DNA of 64,000 bases. Source: Rhodococcus phenolicus. GTDB taxonomy: Bacteria > Actinomycetota > Actinomycetes > Mycobacteriales > Mycobacteriaceae. The stretch's first letter is position 1. The number at the start of each line of letters is the position of its first letter. Made by a program: the position numbers and the translations under genes. Shown here piece after piece: positions 8,202-17,900 of this stretch. Where the stretch lies: positions 1 to 64,000 of the forward strand of contig NZ_LRRH01000023.1 in NCBI RefSeq assembly GCF_001646785.1, written 5' to 3'. The notes beneath the pieces were generated by a model. It had not been told where the DNA came from and made no database searches. It saw only the letters and a list, made by a program, of their open reading frames with translations.

Positions 8202-11200
8202 TCACCCCCGCATCGCCGCGGCGTCCGCGCCCAGCAGGTGCCGCGCGAGGGCGGGGCCGATGGCGTCGAGGGCCTGCGGACCGGTCAGCTGCTGGTGGGT
8301 GGCCGGCACCGCACGCTCGTCGACCCGGCGTGCGATGTGCGCCGCCCAGGCCGCCGCGGCGGTCGGATCGCCGGCGGACTCGGCGGCGGCGAAGTACAGC
8401 AGATCGGCGTCGAGGGCGGCCGTGGGCCGGTGTGCGACAGCGAGTTCCACCGTCGCGGTGAACACCCGGTGCAGTGCCTCGACCCGCTCCGGGGTCACCG
8501 CGTCGAACAGGCCGCCGGTGCGACGCAACATGTCCGCGGCACGTTCGGGGGTCGGTGTCTCGTCGGCGGGCAGGTCACCGAACTCGGCGAGCAGTTCCCC
8601 GAGGGTCGGTGGTTCGACGCGGATGTCGTTCTCGCCCAGCAGATGCGAATCGAGCATCGTGAGGGACGCGACCGAGTCCGGGCCCAGCCGCACCGCCATC
8701 TCGTGGGCGATCTGACCGCCCACCGAGTACCCGACGAGATGGACCGGGCCGTCCGGCCGCACGGAGCGGATCCGCTCGATGTAGTGGTCGGCGACTTCGG
8801 TGAGGGAACCGAATCGTGCCTGCGGGTCGGTGAGTGCCGGGGACTGCAGCCCGTACACCGGGCGGTCCCCGAGGTAGGGCACCAGGCCGGTGAAGCACCA
8901 GGCCAGGCCTATCGCCGGGTGGATGCAGAACACCGGGGTGCCGGCACCGTCCGGGCGCAACGGAAGCAGCGGCGCGAGCGCGTCGTCGATCTCGTGGTCC
9001 GGTGCGGTGGTGATCCGGCGGGCCAGGGATTCCGGCGTGGGGTCGGTGAAGATCCACTGCACCGGCACCCGTCGGCCGACCCGGTCCGAGATCGTCGCGA
9101 TCAGGACGGTCGCGCTCAGGGAGGTTCCGCCGAGCGCGAAGTAGTTGTCGTCCAGCCCGACCCGGTCGAGCCCGAGGTCACCGGCGAATGCGTCGGCGAC
9201 GATCGTCTCGGCGGTGTCGCGCGGCGCCCGGTAGGCCACCCGTGTGTGTTCGGGGCGCGGCAGGGCGGCACGGTCGAGCTTGCCGTTGGCGGTGACCGGG
9301 ACACGGTCCAGGACGGTGACGGTCGCGGGGACCATGTGCGGGGCGAGGCGCGTGCGGGCGTGGCCGAGCACGGCGTCGGTGTCGACGACTGTGCCGGCGT
9401 CCGCGACGACGTAGCCGGCGAGACGGTCACCGTCGGTGTGGGCGACGGCGTGTGCGACACCGGGGAAGCCGAGCAGGGCGGATTCGATCTCGCCGAGCTC
9501 GATGCGGAAGCCGCGCACCTTCACCTGCTGATCGGAACGGCCGACGTAGTCGAGGTCGAGCGTTCCGTCGGCGCGGCGACGCCAGCGCACCAGGTCGCCG
9601 GTGCGGTACATGCGCTCCCCGGACGGTGCCGCGACGAACCGCGCCGCCGTCAGTCCCGGGCGCCGGCGGTATGCGCGGGCGAGCCCCGGTCCGGACAGGT
9701 ACAGCTCCCCCACGACGCCGACGGGCACCGGGCGCAGCCGATCGTCGAGCACGAGTTCGCCGAAGCCGCGGATCGGGCCGCCGATCGTGACGGGTTCGCC
9801 CGCCGCGAGCGGCCGCCCCGCATTCGACTGGATCGTCGTCTCGGCGGGGCCGTACGTGTTCACCATCGTGCGGCCCGGCGCCCACCGCGCGACGAGTTCC
9901 GGGGGACAGGTCTCGCCGCCCACCACGACCGTGCCCAGTTGGTCGAGCCCGGCCGGGTCGACCGTGCCCAGCGCGGCGGGTGTCAGCGCGGCGTGCGTGA
10001 CCTGCTCGCGCGCCAGCAGGTCGGCCAGCTCCCGGCCGCCGAACACGCCCGTCGGGGAGATCACCAGGCGGCCGGCGGTACCGAACGCCCACAGCATCTC
10101 GAGCACCGCCGCGTCGAAGCTCGGCGACGCCGCGTGCAGCACCCGCGCGTGCGGGCCCAGACCGAATCGGGTGCGCTGCTCGGCCACCAGGTTCGCGAGT
10201 CCCGCGTGCGTGACCTCCACGCCCTTCGGCACCCCCGTGGAGCCCGACGTGTAGATCACGTACGCCGGGTGCTCGACACACAGCGGGCGCACCCGATCCG
10301 CCTCGGTCACGCGATCGATCGACGCCTGCTCGCACGGTTCGTCCAGGTTCAGCCACGTCACCGTTCCCGGCAGGGCGTCACGCGCACCGGTCGTCGTGAT
10401 TCCCACCGTCACAGCCGAATCGGCGATCATGTGCTTGATCCGCGACGCTGGATAGCCGGGGTCGACGGGAAGGAAGGCCGCCCCGGCCTTCGCGACCGCC
10501 CACACCGAGAGCACGGATTCGACCGACCGTGGCAGCGCGATCGCCACCATCGACTCCGGACCGACACCGGCGCGGATCAGTACCCGCGCCAGCCAGTTCG
10601 ACTGCCGGTCCAGCTCGCGGTAGGTCAGCCGGCGCTCCCCCGCGACCACCGCGACCGCGTCGGGGTCGGCGGACACCGCGGCGGCGAACAACTCGGGCAG
10701 GGCCACGGCGGGGGCCGGCGCTCCTCCCGACACCGGGACCAGTTCGGCGCGTTCGGGGTCGTCGAGGAGGTCGAAGACACCGATGGGCCGTGTCGGCTCG
10801 GCGACGACCGCGTCGAGCAACCGCACGAACCGGCGCGCGAAACCCTCGACTGTGCTGCTGTCGAAGATGTCTGTGGTGAACCCGAATTCGGCACTCATCC
10901 CGGCGGGGGCGCCGGTCTCGTCCCGGGTCTCGTCGACGCTCAGGTACAGGTCGCACTTGGCGACCTCGAGGTCGAAGTCGACGGTCTCGACGGTCAGTCC
11001 CGGCAGATCGAGCCGGGTCGCGTCGAGGTTGCGGAACTCGAGGAGGACCTGGAACAGCGGTGCGTGCGCGGAGGACCGCACCGGATCCACCGCCCGGACG
11101 ACGTGATCGAACGGCACGTCCGCATGTCCGAACGCGGCGAGATCGTCGTCGCGCACCTGCGCCACCAGTTCCCCGAACGTGGACTGCGGGGCGATGCGGG

Positions 11201-14200
11201 TACGGAGGGCCACCGTGTTGACGAACATCCCGACCATGTCGTCGAGCGCGGCGTCGCCCCGCCCGGCCACGGGTGTTCCGATCGCGAGATCCGATGTACC
11301 CGACAACTTTCCGAGCAGCACCGCCAGTGCGGCGTGCACGACCATGAACACGGTGGCGTCGTGCGCGCGGGCCAGATCGGTCAGCGCGCGGTGTACGCGC
11401 GATCCGACCTCGAAGGGCACGGTGGCGCCGTGCGCGGAACGCTGCGCCGTCCGGTCCCGGTCGGTGGGCAGTTCGAGCAGTTCCGGCAGCCCGTCGAGGG
11501 TGCGTCGCCAGAAGTCGAGCTGCGCGGTCGCGAGCGAAGCCGGGTCGGTGTCGTCGCCGAGTTTCTCCCGCTGCCAGAGGGTGTAGTCGGCGTAGTGCGC
11601 GGGCAGGGGCGCCCACTGCGGCGCACGTCCCCCGGAGCGGTTCGTGTAGGCGAGCACGACGTCCCGCGCGAGTGGTGCCATCGAGAACCCGTCGGCCGCG
11701 ATGTGGTGCAGCACGATCGCCACGACGTGCTCGTCCGGGCCCAGCCGGAACAGCGCGGTGCGCATCGGGACGTCGACGCTCACGTCGAACCCGCCGGCGG
11801 CGACGGTGCGCAGCCGCTCCCGCAGTTCGGTTCCTCCCGTCACTTGCACCGGTGTGAGATCGGTGCCGATGCTGTCGGCGGGAAGCACGACCTGCTGCGG
11901 ACCCTGGGGGGACGACGGGTGGACGGTGCGCAGCGACTCGTGCCGTTCCAGGACGTCGGTGAGCGCGGCGCGCAGCGCGCCGAGGTCCAGGTCGCCGGTC
12001 AGGCGCAGCGCGATCGGGACGTTGTAGGCCGGGGAGGTCGGATCGACCTGGTTGACCACCCACATGCGTTGCTGCGCGAGCGCGAGCGGCACGTGCCGGG
12101 GACGCGGGCCTGCGACCAGCGGGGGCCGCTCCCCCACACGCCGGACGGCCTCGTCCGCGCGGGCGGCGAGTGCAGCGACGGTGGGCGCCTCGAACACGTC
12201 CCGCACACCGAGGGCCGTGCCGGTGTCGGCGCCGACCCGCGCGACAACCCGGGTTGCGCTCAGCGAGTTGCCGCCGAGGTCGAAGAAGTTGTCGTCGAGA
12301 CCGGCCCGCTCCAGCCCCAGCACCTCGGCGAAGGCGTCCGCGGCGGCTCGCTCGGCGGCAGTGACCGGAGCCCGGTATTCGGCACGGGCGAGGTCCGGGG
12401 CGGGCAGGGCGGCACGGTCGAGTTTGCCGACGGGGGTGAGCGGCAGTTCGTCGAGCACGACGATCGCCGCCGGAATCATGTGCGTGGGCACGAAGTCCCG
12501 GAGATGCTCGAGCAGCGCGCCCGGCTCGGGTGCGACCCCGGCGTCCGGTTCTCCCTCGGCGGGCAGCACGTAGGAGACGAGGACGGTGTCCCCGGCAGGC
12601 CCGACGCGCCCGACGGTGACGGCGAAACCGACATCGCGGCGACGTGCGAGAGCGGCGTCGATCTCGCCGAGTTCGACGCGGATACCGCGGATCTTGACCT
12701 GGAAGTCGGAGCGGCCGAGGTAGTCGAGGGTCGGAGTGCCGTCGGCGGTGTCCCGCCAGCGCACGACGTCGCCGGTGCGATACAGACGAGCCCCGGGTCG
12801 ACCGAAGGGATCGGCGACGAACCGGGACGCGGTCAGCGACGGGCGGCCCCGGTAGCCGCGGGCCAGTGCCGGGCCGCCGAGATACAGTTCGCCGGCGACA
12901 CCGGCCGGGACCGGGCGCAGCGCGGAGTCGAGGACCACCTCGGTGAAGCCGCGCGCCGGCCCGCCGATCGTCACCGGTTCCCCGGCGGCGAGCGGTTCGC
13001 TGAGATTGGCCATCACGGTGGATTCGGTGGGTCCGTATCCGTCGAGCATCGTCCGGCCGGGTGCCCAGCGGTCCACCAGTTCCGGTGCGCACGCCTCCCC
13101 GGCGACGAGCAGGGTGCGCAGCGCGCCGAGGCCGGAGGGGTCCAGCGAGGCCAGGACGCTCGGGGTCATCCCCGCGTGGGTGACGGCCTCGCGCCGCAGA
13201 AGATCTGCCAGTTCGCCACCGCCGTAGACGGTCGGGGGCACGACGACCAGGGTCGCGGCCGACCCTGCCGCCCACAGCATTTCGAACACCGATGCATCGA
13301 AACTCGGTGAGGCGCAGTGCAACACCTTCGCATTGCGGTCGACGCCGGTGCGGGTGCGTTGTTCGGTCACCAGGTCGGCCAGCCCGTGGTGGGTGACCAC
13401 GACCCCCTTGGGCAGGCCGGTCGACCCCGACGTGTAGATCACGTACGCGGCCTGACCGGGGCGGACCGAGGCGACGATCGGCTCGTCGGACACCTCCCCG
13501 GCGGGTTCGTCGAGCGCCAGCCAGCGCACCGTGCCGGGCAGCCGGTGCCGTGTCGCCGAGACGGTCACACCGACCGTCACTTCCGAGTCGGTGATCATGT
13601 GCTCGATGCGGCCGGAGGGGTGGTTCGGGTCCACCGGCACGAACGCGGCGCCGGTCTTCGCGACGGCCCAGACCGCGGTCACCGATTCGACGGATCGGGT
13701 GAGCGCGACCGCGACGATCGACTCGCGGCGGACCCCGGCGGCCTGCAGCAGACGGGCGAGCCGGTTCGACGCGGCGTCGAGTTCGGCGTAGGTGACGCGG
13801 CGGCCGGATGCCGCGATCGCGATGCCGCCGGGGTTCGCGGCGACCGCGTCGGCCAGCAGCTGCGGCAGGGTGATCTCGGGCATCGGGCCGGTACCGTGCA
13901 CGACGGTGCACTGCGCGGCGTCGAGACCGGACAGCCGGGTTCCCGGGTCGGCGGCGAGCATCGTCTCGACCAGCGTGACGAGGGCGTCGTGGTGCGCCCG
14001 CAGGTCGTCGTCGCCGTACCGAGCGGGGTTGGCGGCGAGTTCGACGAATACGGTTGCGCCGCTGCGGTACACGTTCATCGCGAGGTCCGGAACCGGACCG
14101 GCGGTGAGGATGTGGAAGTCGGCGGAGAGCGCACCGAACTGCAGGTGCCGGTCGAACAGCATCACGTTGACCATCGGGCCGGTGACCGCGCGGGCGGCAG

Positions 14201-15215
14201 CGTCGGCGCCGAGATCGCGCAGGATTTCCTCGACGTTGCCGCGCTGGTGCCGCAGCGCGCCGAGCAGTTCGGCCTGGACGCGGTCGACCAGGTCGCCGAC
14301 GGTGTCGCCCGGCCGCATCCGCACCCGGAGCGGAGCGACGTTGGCGAGCATGCCGCCCGAGCGCCGCAGAACCGCGGTGGGTCGCGCCGAGACCGGGACG
14401 TCGACGGTGACCTCGCGCCGACCGGTGCGCCGCGACAGGTAGTGGGCGAACGCCGCGACGAGGGTGGCGGCCGGGGCGTTCTCGGTGCCGGCGAGGAGCG
14501 CGGCGGCCCGCTCGGACAGGGCGGCACGGACGGTGCGGCCGGTCGCGACCGGCGGTGCGTCACGGCCGGCGAGGGTCGCACCGTCGGCGCGGGTGTCCAG
14601 GCGCTGCGCCCAGTAGTCGCGGTCGGCGGCGAACCGGTGGGACTCGCGGTAATCGCGGTCGAGCCGTTCGAGGGTGCGCAGGTCCGCAGCCCGGTTCGGT
14701 TCCGGCACCGACCGTTCCACCGCGGCGGTGTAGAGGGACGCGACACGGCCGACCATCGTCGCGGCGCCGTGCCCGTCGAGCGCGATGTGGTGGATGCGGC
14801 TGTACCACAGGTAGTGCTCGTCACCGACCCGCAGCAGCGTCGACTCGCACAGGTGGTCGCGGTCGAAATCGACCGGCGACGTGTAGTTCGCGTGCATCCA
14901 CGTTTGTGCGGCGGTCAGCGGATCCGGTTCGGCACGGAGGTCGTGGAACCCCATCGCCGCGTCGGCAGGCGGGTCGACGACCTGGTGCGGTTCACCGTCG
15001 ACCTCGACGATGCGCAGGAACACCGACTGGAATTCGTGCGCGGCCCGCATCGCCACGTCGCGGAACAGTGCGACATCGAGCGGGCCCCGGATGTCGAGGT
15101 ACTGGGCGATGCAGATCGGCACGTCGGGTGCGAGTTGCTGCGCGAACCACAGTCCGTGCTGGGCAGCCGAGAGCGGGAACGGCTCGTGGACAGTGGTCGA
15201 CGCGGCGCGGTCCAT
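8202..15215 (-). CDS. dimodular non-ribosomal peptide synthetase, C-A-T-C-A-T-TE
   Basis: 2337 residues. Condensation domain 1 (about 10-430) has an intact HHIALDG at about 140. Adenylation domain 1 (448-935) has [22 protein letters not shown] and the terminal GKLDR lysine. Carrier 1 has LGGNSLSA (about 978). Condensation 2 (1043-1470) has HHIAADG (about 1171). Adenylation 2 (1505-1980) is complete, carrier 2 has LGGTSLSA (about 2030), and a type I thioesterase carries GYSVGG (about 2164) with a likely catalytic His near 2307. Aligning by hand to GrsA gives specificity codes DAFGLAGVMK and DALAVGTIQK; both suggest alpha-amino acids with non-acidic pockets, and neither is a code I can name. 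No epimerase, methylase, MbtH or phosphopantetheinyl transferase is nearby. The leading C domain means the first residue is probably acylated or received from a partner. Expected product: a released acyl-dipeptide or dipeptide. Confidence 0.93.
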   Translation of the reverse strand: MDRAASTTVHEPFPLSAAQHGLWFAQQLAPDVPICIAQYLDIRGPLDVALFRDVAMRAAHEFQSVFLRIVEVDGEPHQVVDPPADAAMGFHDLRAEPDPLTAAQTWMHANYTSPVDFDRDHLCESTLLRVGDEHYLWYSRIHHIALDGHGAATMVGRVASLYTAAVERSVPEPNRAADLRTLERLDRDYRESHRFAADRDYWAQRLDTRADGATLAGRDAPPVATGRTVRAALSERAAALLAGTENAPAATLVAAFAHYLSRRTGRREVTVDVPVSARPTAVLRRSGGMLANVAPLRVRMRPGDTVGDLVDRVQAELLGALRHQRGNVEEILRDLGADAAARAVTGPMVNVMLFDRHLQFGALSADFHILTAGPVPDLAMNVYRSGATVFVELAANPARYGDDDLRAHHDALVTLVETMLAADPGTRLSGLDAAQCTVVHGTGPMPEITLPQLLADAVAANPGGIAIAASGRRVTYAELDAASNRLARLLQAAGVRRESIVAVALTRSVESVTAVWAVAKTGAAFVPVDPNHPSGRIEHMITDSEVTVGVTVSATRHRLPGTVRWLALDEPAGEVSDEPIVASVRPGQAAYVIYTSGSTGLPKGVVVTHHGLADLVTEQRTRTGVDRNAKVLHCASPSFDASVFEMLWAAGSAATLVVVPPTVYGGGELADLLRREAVTHAGMTPSVLASLDPSGLGALRTLLVAGEACAPELVDRWAPGRTMLDGYGPTESTVMANLSEPLAAGEPVTIGGPARGFTEVVLDSALRPVPAGVAGELYLGGPALARGYRGRPSLTASRFVADPFGRPGARLYRTGDVVRWRDTADGTPTLDYLGRSDFQVKIRGIRVELGEIDAALARRRDVGFAVTVGRVGPAGDTVLVSYVLPAEGEPDAGVAPEPGALLEHLRDFVPTHMIPAAIVVLDELPLTPVGKLDRAALPAPDLARAEYRAPVTAAERAAADAFAEVLGLERAGLDDNFFDLGGNSLSATRVVARVGADTGTALGVRDVFEAPTVAALAARADEAVRRVGERPPLVAGPRPRHVPLALAQQRMWVVNQVDPTSPAYNVPIALRLTGDLDLGALRAALTDVLERHESLRTVHPSSPQGPQQVVLPADSIGTDLTPVQVTGGTELRERLRTVAAGGFDVSVDVPMRTALFRLGPDEHVVAIVLHHIAADGFSMAPLARDVVLAYTNRSGGRAPQWAPLPAHYADYTLWQREKLGDDTDPASLATAQLDFWRRTLDGLPELLELPTDRDRTAQRSAHGATVPFEVGSRVHRALTDLARAHDATVFMVVHAALAVLLGKLSGTSDLAIGTPVAGRGDAALDDMVGMFVNTVALRTRIAPQSTFGELVAQVRDDDLAAFGHADVPFDHVVRAVDPVRSSAHAPLFQVLLEFRNLDATRLDLPGLTVETVDFDLEVAKCDLYLSVDETRDETGAPAGMSAEFGFTTDIFDSSTVEGFARRFVRLLDAVVAEPTRPIGVFDLLDDPERAELVPVSGGAPAPAVALPELFAAAVSADPDAVAVVAGERRLTYRELDRQSNWLARVLIRAGVGPESMVAIALPRSVESVLSVWAVAKAGAAFLPVDPGYPASRIKHMIADSAVTVGITTTGARDALPGTVTWLNLDEPCEQASIDRVTEADRVRPLCVEHPAYVIYTSGSTGVPKGVEVTHAGLANLVAEQRTRFGLGPHARVLHAASPSFDAAVLEMLWAFGTAGRLVISPTGVFGGRELADLLAREQVTHAALTPAALGTVDPAGLDQLGTVVVGGETCPPELVARWAPGRTMVNTYGPAETTIQSNAGRPLAAGEPVTIGGPIRGFGELVLDDRLRPVPVGVVGELYLSGPGLARAYRRRPGLTAARFVAAPSGERMYRTGDLVRWRRRADGTLDLDYVGRSDQQVKVRGFRIELGEIESALLGFPGVAHAVAHTDGDRLAGYVVADAGTVVDTDAVLGHARTRLAPHMVPATVTVLDRVPVTANGKLDRAALPRPEHTRVAYRAPRDTAETIVADAFAGDLGLDRVGLDDNYFALGGTSLSATVLIATISDRVGRRVPVQWIFTDPTPESLARRITTAPDHEIDDALAPLLPLRPDGAGTPVFCIHPAIGLAWCFTGLVPYLGDRPVYGLQSPALTDPQARFGSLTEVADHYIERIRSVRPDGPVHLVGYSVGGQIAHEMAVRLGPDSVASLTMLDSHLLGENDIRVEPPTLGELLAEFGDLPADETPTPERAADMLRRTGGLFDAVTPERVEALHRVFTATVELAVAHRPTAALDADLLYFAAAESAGDPTAAAAWAAHIARRVDERAVPATHQQLTGPQALDAIGPALARHLLGADAAAMRG

Positions 15216-15240
15216 CGATTCACAACCCCTGATCGCTGGT

Positions 15241-15310
15241 GCCGCGGGCTCCGCGGCGGGACGGTGGATTCTTCGGTTCGCCGGTTCGAATCCGGCTTCT
15301 CCACCGTCCC
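15241..15310. repeat. nested inverted repeats with a tRNA T-arm-like core upstream of the NRPS
   Basis: Two adjoining structures sit 26-95 bases upstream of the NRPS start. The first is a 7-bp hairpin, GCCGCGG/CCGCGGC, at 15241-15257. The second is a perfect 11-bp stem, GGGACGGTGGA (15258-15268) with TCCACCGTCCC (15300-15310). Its 31-base loop contains a 5-bp stem GCCGG/CCGGC closing the 7-base loop TTCGAAT (15280-15296), which is exactly a tRNA T-arm. No acceptor or anticodon partner is present, so it is not a functional tRNA. It would lie in the NRPS leader RNA, where it could act as an attenuator, or it may be a remnant of a tRNA-derived attachment site. Confidence 0.55.
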
Positions 15311-15331
15311 GCGCCGAGCCCCCGCGGTGAA

Positions 15332-15348
15332 CACACCCCAGGGGTGTG
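15332..15348 (-). terminator. palindrome past the aldo/keto reductase stop
   Basis: CACACCCC-A-GGGGTGTG, an 8-base inverted repeat 34 bases beyond the reductase stop on the minus strand. It shares the core CACCCCAGGGGTG and a following GTG-rich, CTCACCC-ending stretch with the element at 8181-8195. Probably a terminator separating the reductase from the NRPS. Confidence 0.4.
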
Positions 15349-15382
15349 GTGTGCTCACCCAGGTCTCAGGCGTCCGAGGGTC

Positions 15383-16375
<993 letters not shown>

Positions 16376-16382
16376 GTCGTCC

Positions 16383-16413
16383 AGCCAACAGCCTGGAGTG
16401 CACTCCAGGTCAA
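16383..16413 (-). promoter_or_regulatory. MerR-type promoter of the aldo/keto reductase gene
   Basis: On the minus strand, a -35 box TTGACC (16413-16408) and a -10 box TTGGCT (16388-16383) are separated by 19 bases, the over-long spacer characteristic of MerR-activated promoters. The perfect palindrome CCTGGAGTGCACTCCAGG (16392-16409) covers most of the spacer and the edge of the -35 box. The -35 hexamer also contains the TGA stop of the MerR gene. Only 7 bases separate the -10 box from the reductase ATG. Confidence 0.75.
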
Positions 16414-16805
16414 GCCCCGGCCGCCCGCGCCGCGCGTTCGAGCCGGTCGGTGTAGATGCCGATCTTGTGGTCGATCGCACCCAGATGGGCGGTGACCTCG
16501 GCGAGCTGACGCAGCACCTCGAGCCGGTGCGCCTGTAGCAGCGCGAGCCGCTCGCTCTCGTTGCCGTCACCGGCGCGCACCAGATCGGCGTACCGCCGGA
16601 CCTCGCGGATCGGCATACCGGTGGAGCGCAGTCGCGTCACCAGCTCGATCCAGCCGAGGTCGTGGTCCTGGTAGCGACGGTGGCCGCTGGCCGAACGCGG
16701 CACCGGCCGCAGGAGCAGACCGTCCCGCTCGTAGTACCGCAACGTCTCGATGGACAGTCCGAGCCGGTTCGCGGCGTCGGCGATGGAAATCCCGGTGACA
16801 GGCAT
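16410..16805 (-). CDS. MerR-family regulator
   Basis: 131 residues. The winged helix-turn-helix occupies about residues 5-72 ([50 protein letters not shown]), followed by a long coiled-coil dimerisation helix (about 80-125). There are no cysteines, so it does not bind metal or an Fe-S cluster as MerR or SoxR do; it resembles the AdhR/NmlR-like regulators paired with reductases. ATG 16805 is 6 bases after the -10 box of its own MerR-type promoter. Its stop codon lies in the -35 box of the reductase promoter. Autoregulation plus control of the reductase is strongly suggested by the duplicated operator. Confidence 0.9.
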   Translation of the reverse strand: MPVTGISIADAANRLGLSIETLRYYERDGLLLRPVPRSASGHRRYQDHDLGWIELVTRLRSTGMPIREVRRYADLVRAGDGNESERLALLQAHRLEVLRQLAEVTAHLGAIDHKIGIYTDRLERAARAAGA

Positions 16806-16811
16806 GTCCCG

Positions 16812-16842
16812 AGTGTCACTCCTGGAGTGCACTCCGGGTCAA
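16812..16842 (-). promoter_or_regulatory. MerR-type promoter of the MerR gene
   Basis: TTGACC (16842-16837) and GACACT (16817-16812) on the minus strand are again separated by exactly 19 bases. The spacer holds the palindrome GGAGTGCACTCC (16824-16835), identical in its 12-base core to the reductase operator. The start codon follows the -10 box by 6 bases. The -35 hexamer includes the TGA stop of the upstream gene, mirroring the other site. Confidence 0.72.
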
Positions 16843-17828
16843 GTGGTCTCGTTCGGGGCGACGATGCCGGAGACGTCGGCATCGTCGCCTTCGTGACGGT
16901 GCCGGGCCTCGGTCACCTTGGCGAAGCCGCGGCCGATCCGTTCGACACCGGACGCGCCGACGCCGGCGGCCCGGTCCCCGAACGCCTTGGCGCTGCCGCC
17001 GATCGCCACGCCGAGCGCACCTCCGACGACACGGACGGGACTGGAGATCTCTTCGAGCGCCGCGGAGACGGCGGGGTCCTCGTCGTCGAGCCACCCGGCG
17101 GCGTCTGCCCGGCACGCCGCCCGGAAGTCGTCGAGATCCTGACGCAGATCGATCAGGTTCTTCACCGTGCGTGCCGACGACATCCGCCGTACCAGCTCGA
17201 GCGCACTGCCGTCGGCGGACCGTGCCAGGGCGCGGCGGGCACGGCGCAGCAGCTCGCCGTCGCGGGCGAAGTGGTCGGCGAGCAGGCCGCGGGCCTCCCC
17301 GATCGCTCCCGGCAGGGCTTCGGGATCGGTGGTGCGCAGGTGGTCCAGACGCAGCCGATGCCACAGGTTCACGCAGTCCTCGACGAGGACGAGCAGTTGC
17401 AGGGTCTCACCGAGCCGCTGCTCCGGATCGAGCGCGCCCGGTTCGGCGGCATCGGCGGCGTCCAGCACCGTCGCCGCGCGGGTGCGCAGCCGGGTGACGG
17501 CCGAGGCGAGCGGCGCACCCAGGCCGGCGATCGCGTCCCATTCCCGTGGCGGCAGCGCACCGGTCTGGTCGACGATCCCGACGGCCCGGGACAGCGCGTT
17601 GTGGTGGGCGACGACGTCGCCGAGTCCGGGGGCCCCGGCCAGTTCGAGGAGCTGCTCGACCGTGTCGGAGTCCGCCCCGGCCGGACCGGCGTACACCCGG
17701 GCCACCGCGGCCTCCACCGACGGGACGGCGCCTCGCAGGGCACGGACCACCGCGTCGAGCGACGACGAGTCGCGAGACTCCGCGCCGGGCGACGCGGCGC
17801 CGGCGGAATCGGGGTTCGGTTCGGTCAT
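16839..17828 (-). CDS. uncharacterised helical protein
   Basis: 329 residues from ATG 17828 (ATG 17837 is an alternative). I do not recognise a family. The sequence is almost entirely predicted helix, rich in Ala, Leu, Arg and acidic residues, without a signal peptide. A glycine-rich hydrophobic stretch (VVGGALGVAIGGSAKAFG, about residues 270-288) could associate with membrane or be a flexible hinge, and the C-terminus is charged (HRHEGDDAD). It precedes the MerR gene on the same strand, but the MerR gene has its own promoter overlapping this stop codon, so the link is only positional. Confidence 0.7.
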   Translation of the reverse strand: MTEPNPDSAGAASPGAESRDSSSLDAVVRALRGAVPSVEAAVARVYAGPAGADSDTVEQLLELAGAPGLGDVVAHHNALSRAVGIVDQTGALPPREWDAIAGLGAPLASAVTRLRTRAATVLDAADAAEPGALDPEQRLGETLQLLVLVEDCVNLWHRLRLDHLRTTDPEALPGAIGEARGLLADHFARDGELLRRARRALARSADGSALELVRRMSSARTVKNLIDLRQDLDDFRAACRADAAGWLDDEDPAVSAALEEISSPVRVVGGALGVAIGGSAKAFGDRAAGVGASGVERIGRGFAKVTEARHRHEGDDADVSGIVAPNETT

Positions 17829-17900
17829 GACGTCCATGGTGCTACGTCCGGTTTCCGGGCGCACGCGGTACCCGGCAGTCCCACGTGCACACCCGGGCCG

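Noticed and set aside
7524-13310. Very long open frame on the plus strand (about 1900 codons)
   Set aside because: It is the antisense of the NRPS. Its translation is Arg/Gly/Asp-rich with no domain, a usual effect of GC-rich third positions.
15258-15310. A tRNA gene suggested by GCCGGTTCGAATCCGGC
   Set aside because: Only the T-arm is present. The bases that should pair as acceptor, and any D- or anticodon arm, are missing; the flanks instead pair with each other as an 11-bp palindrome.
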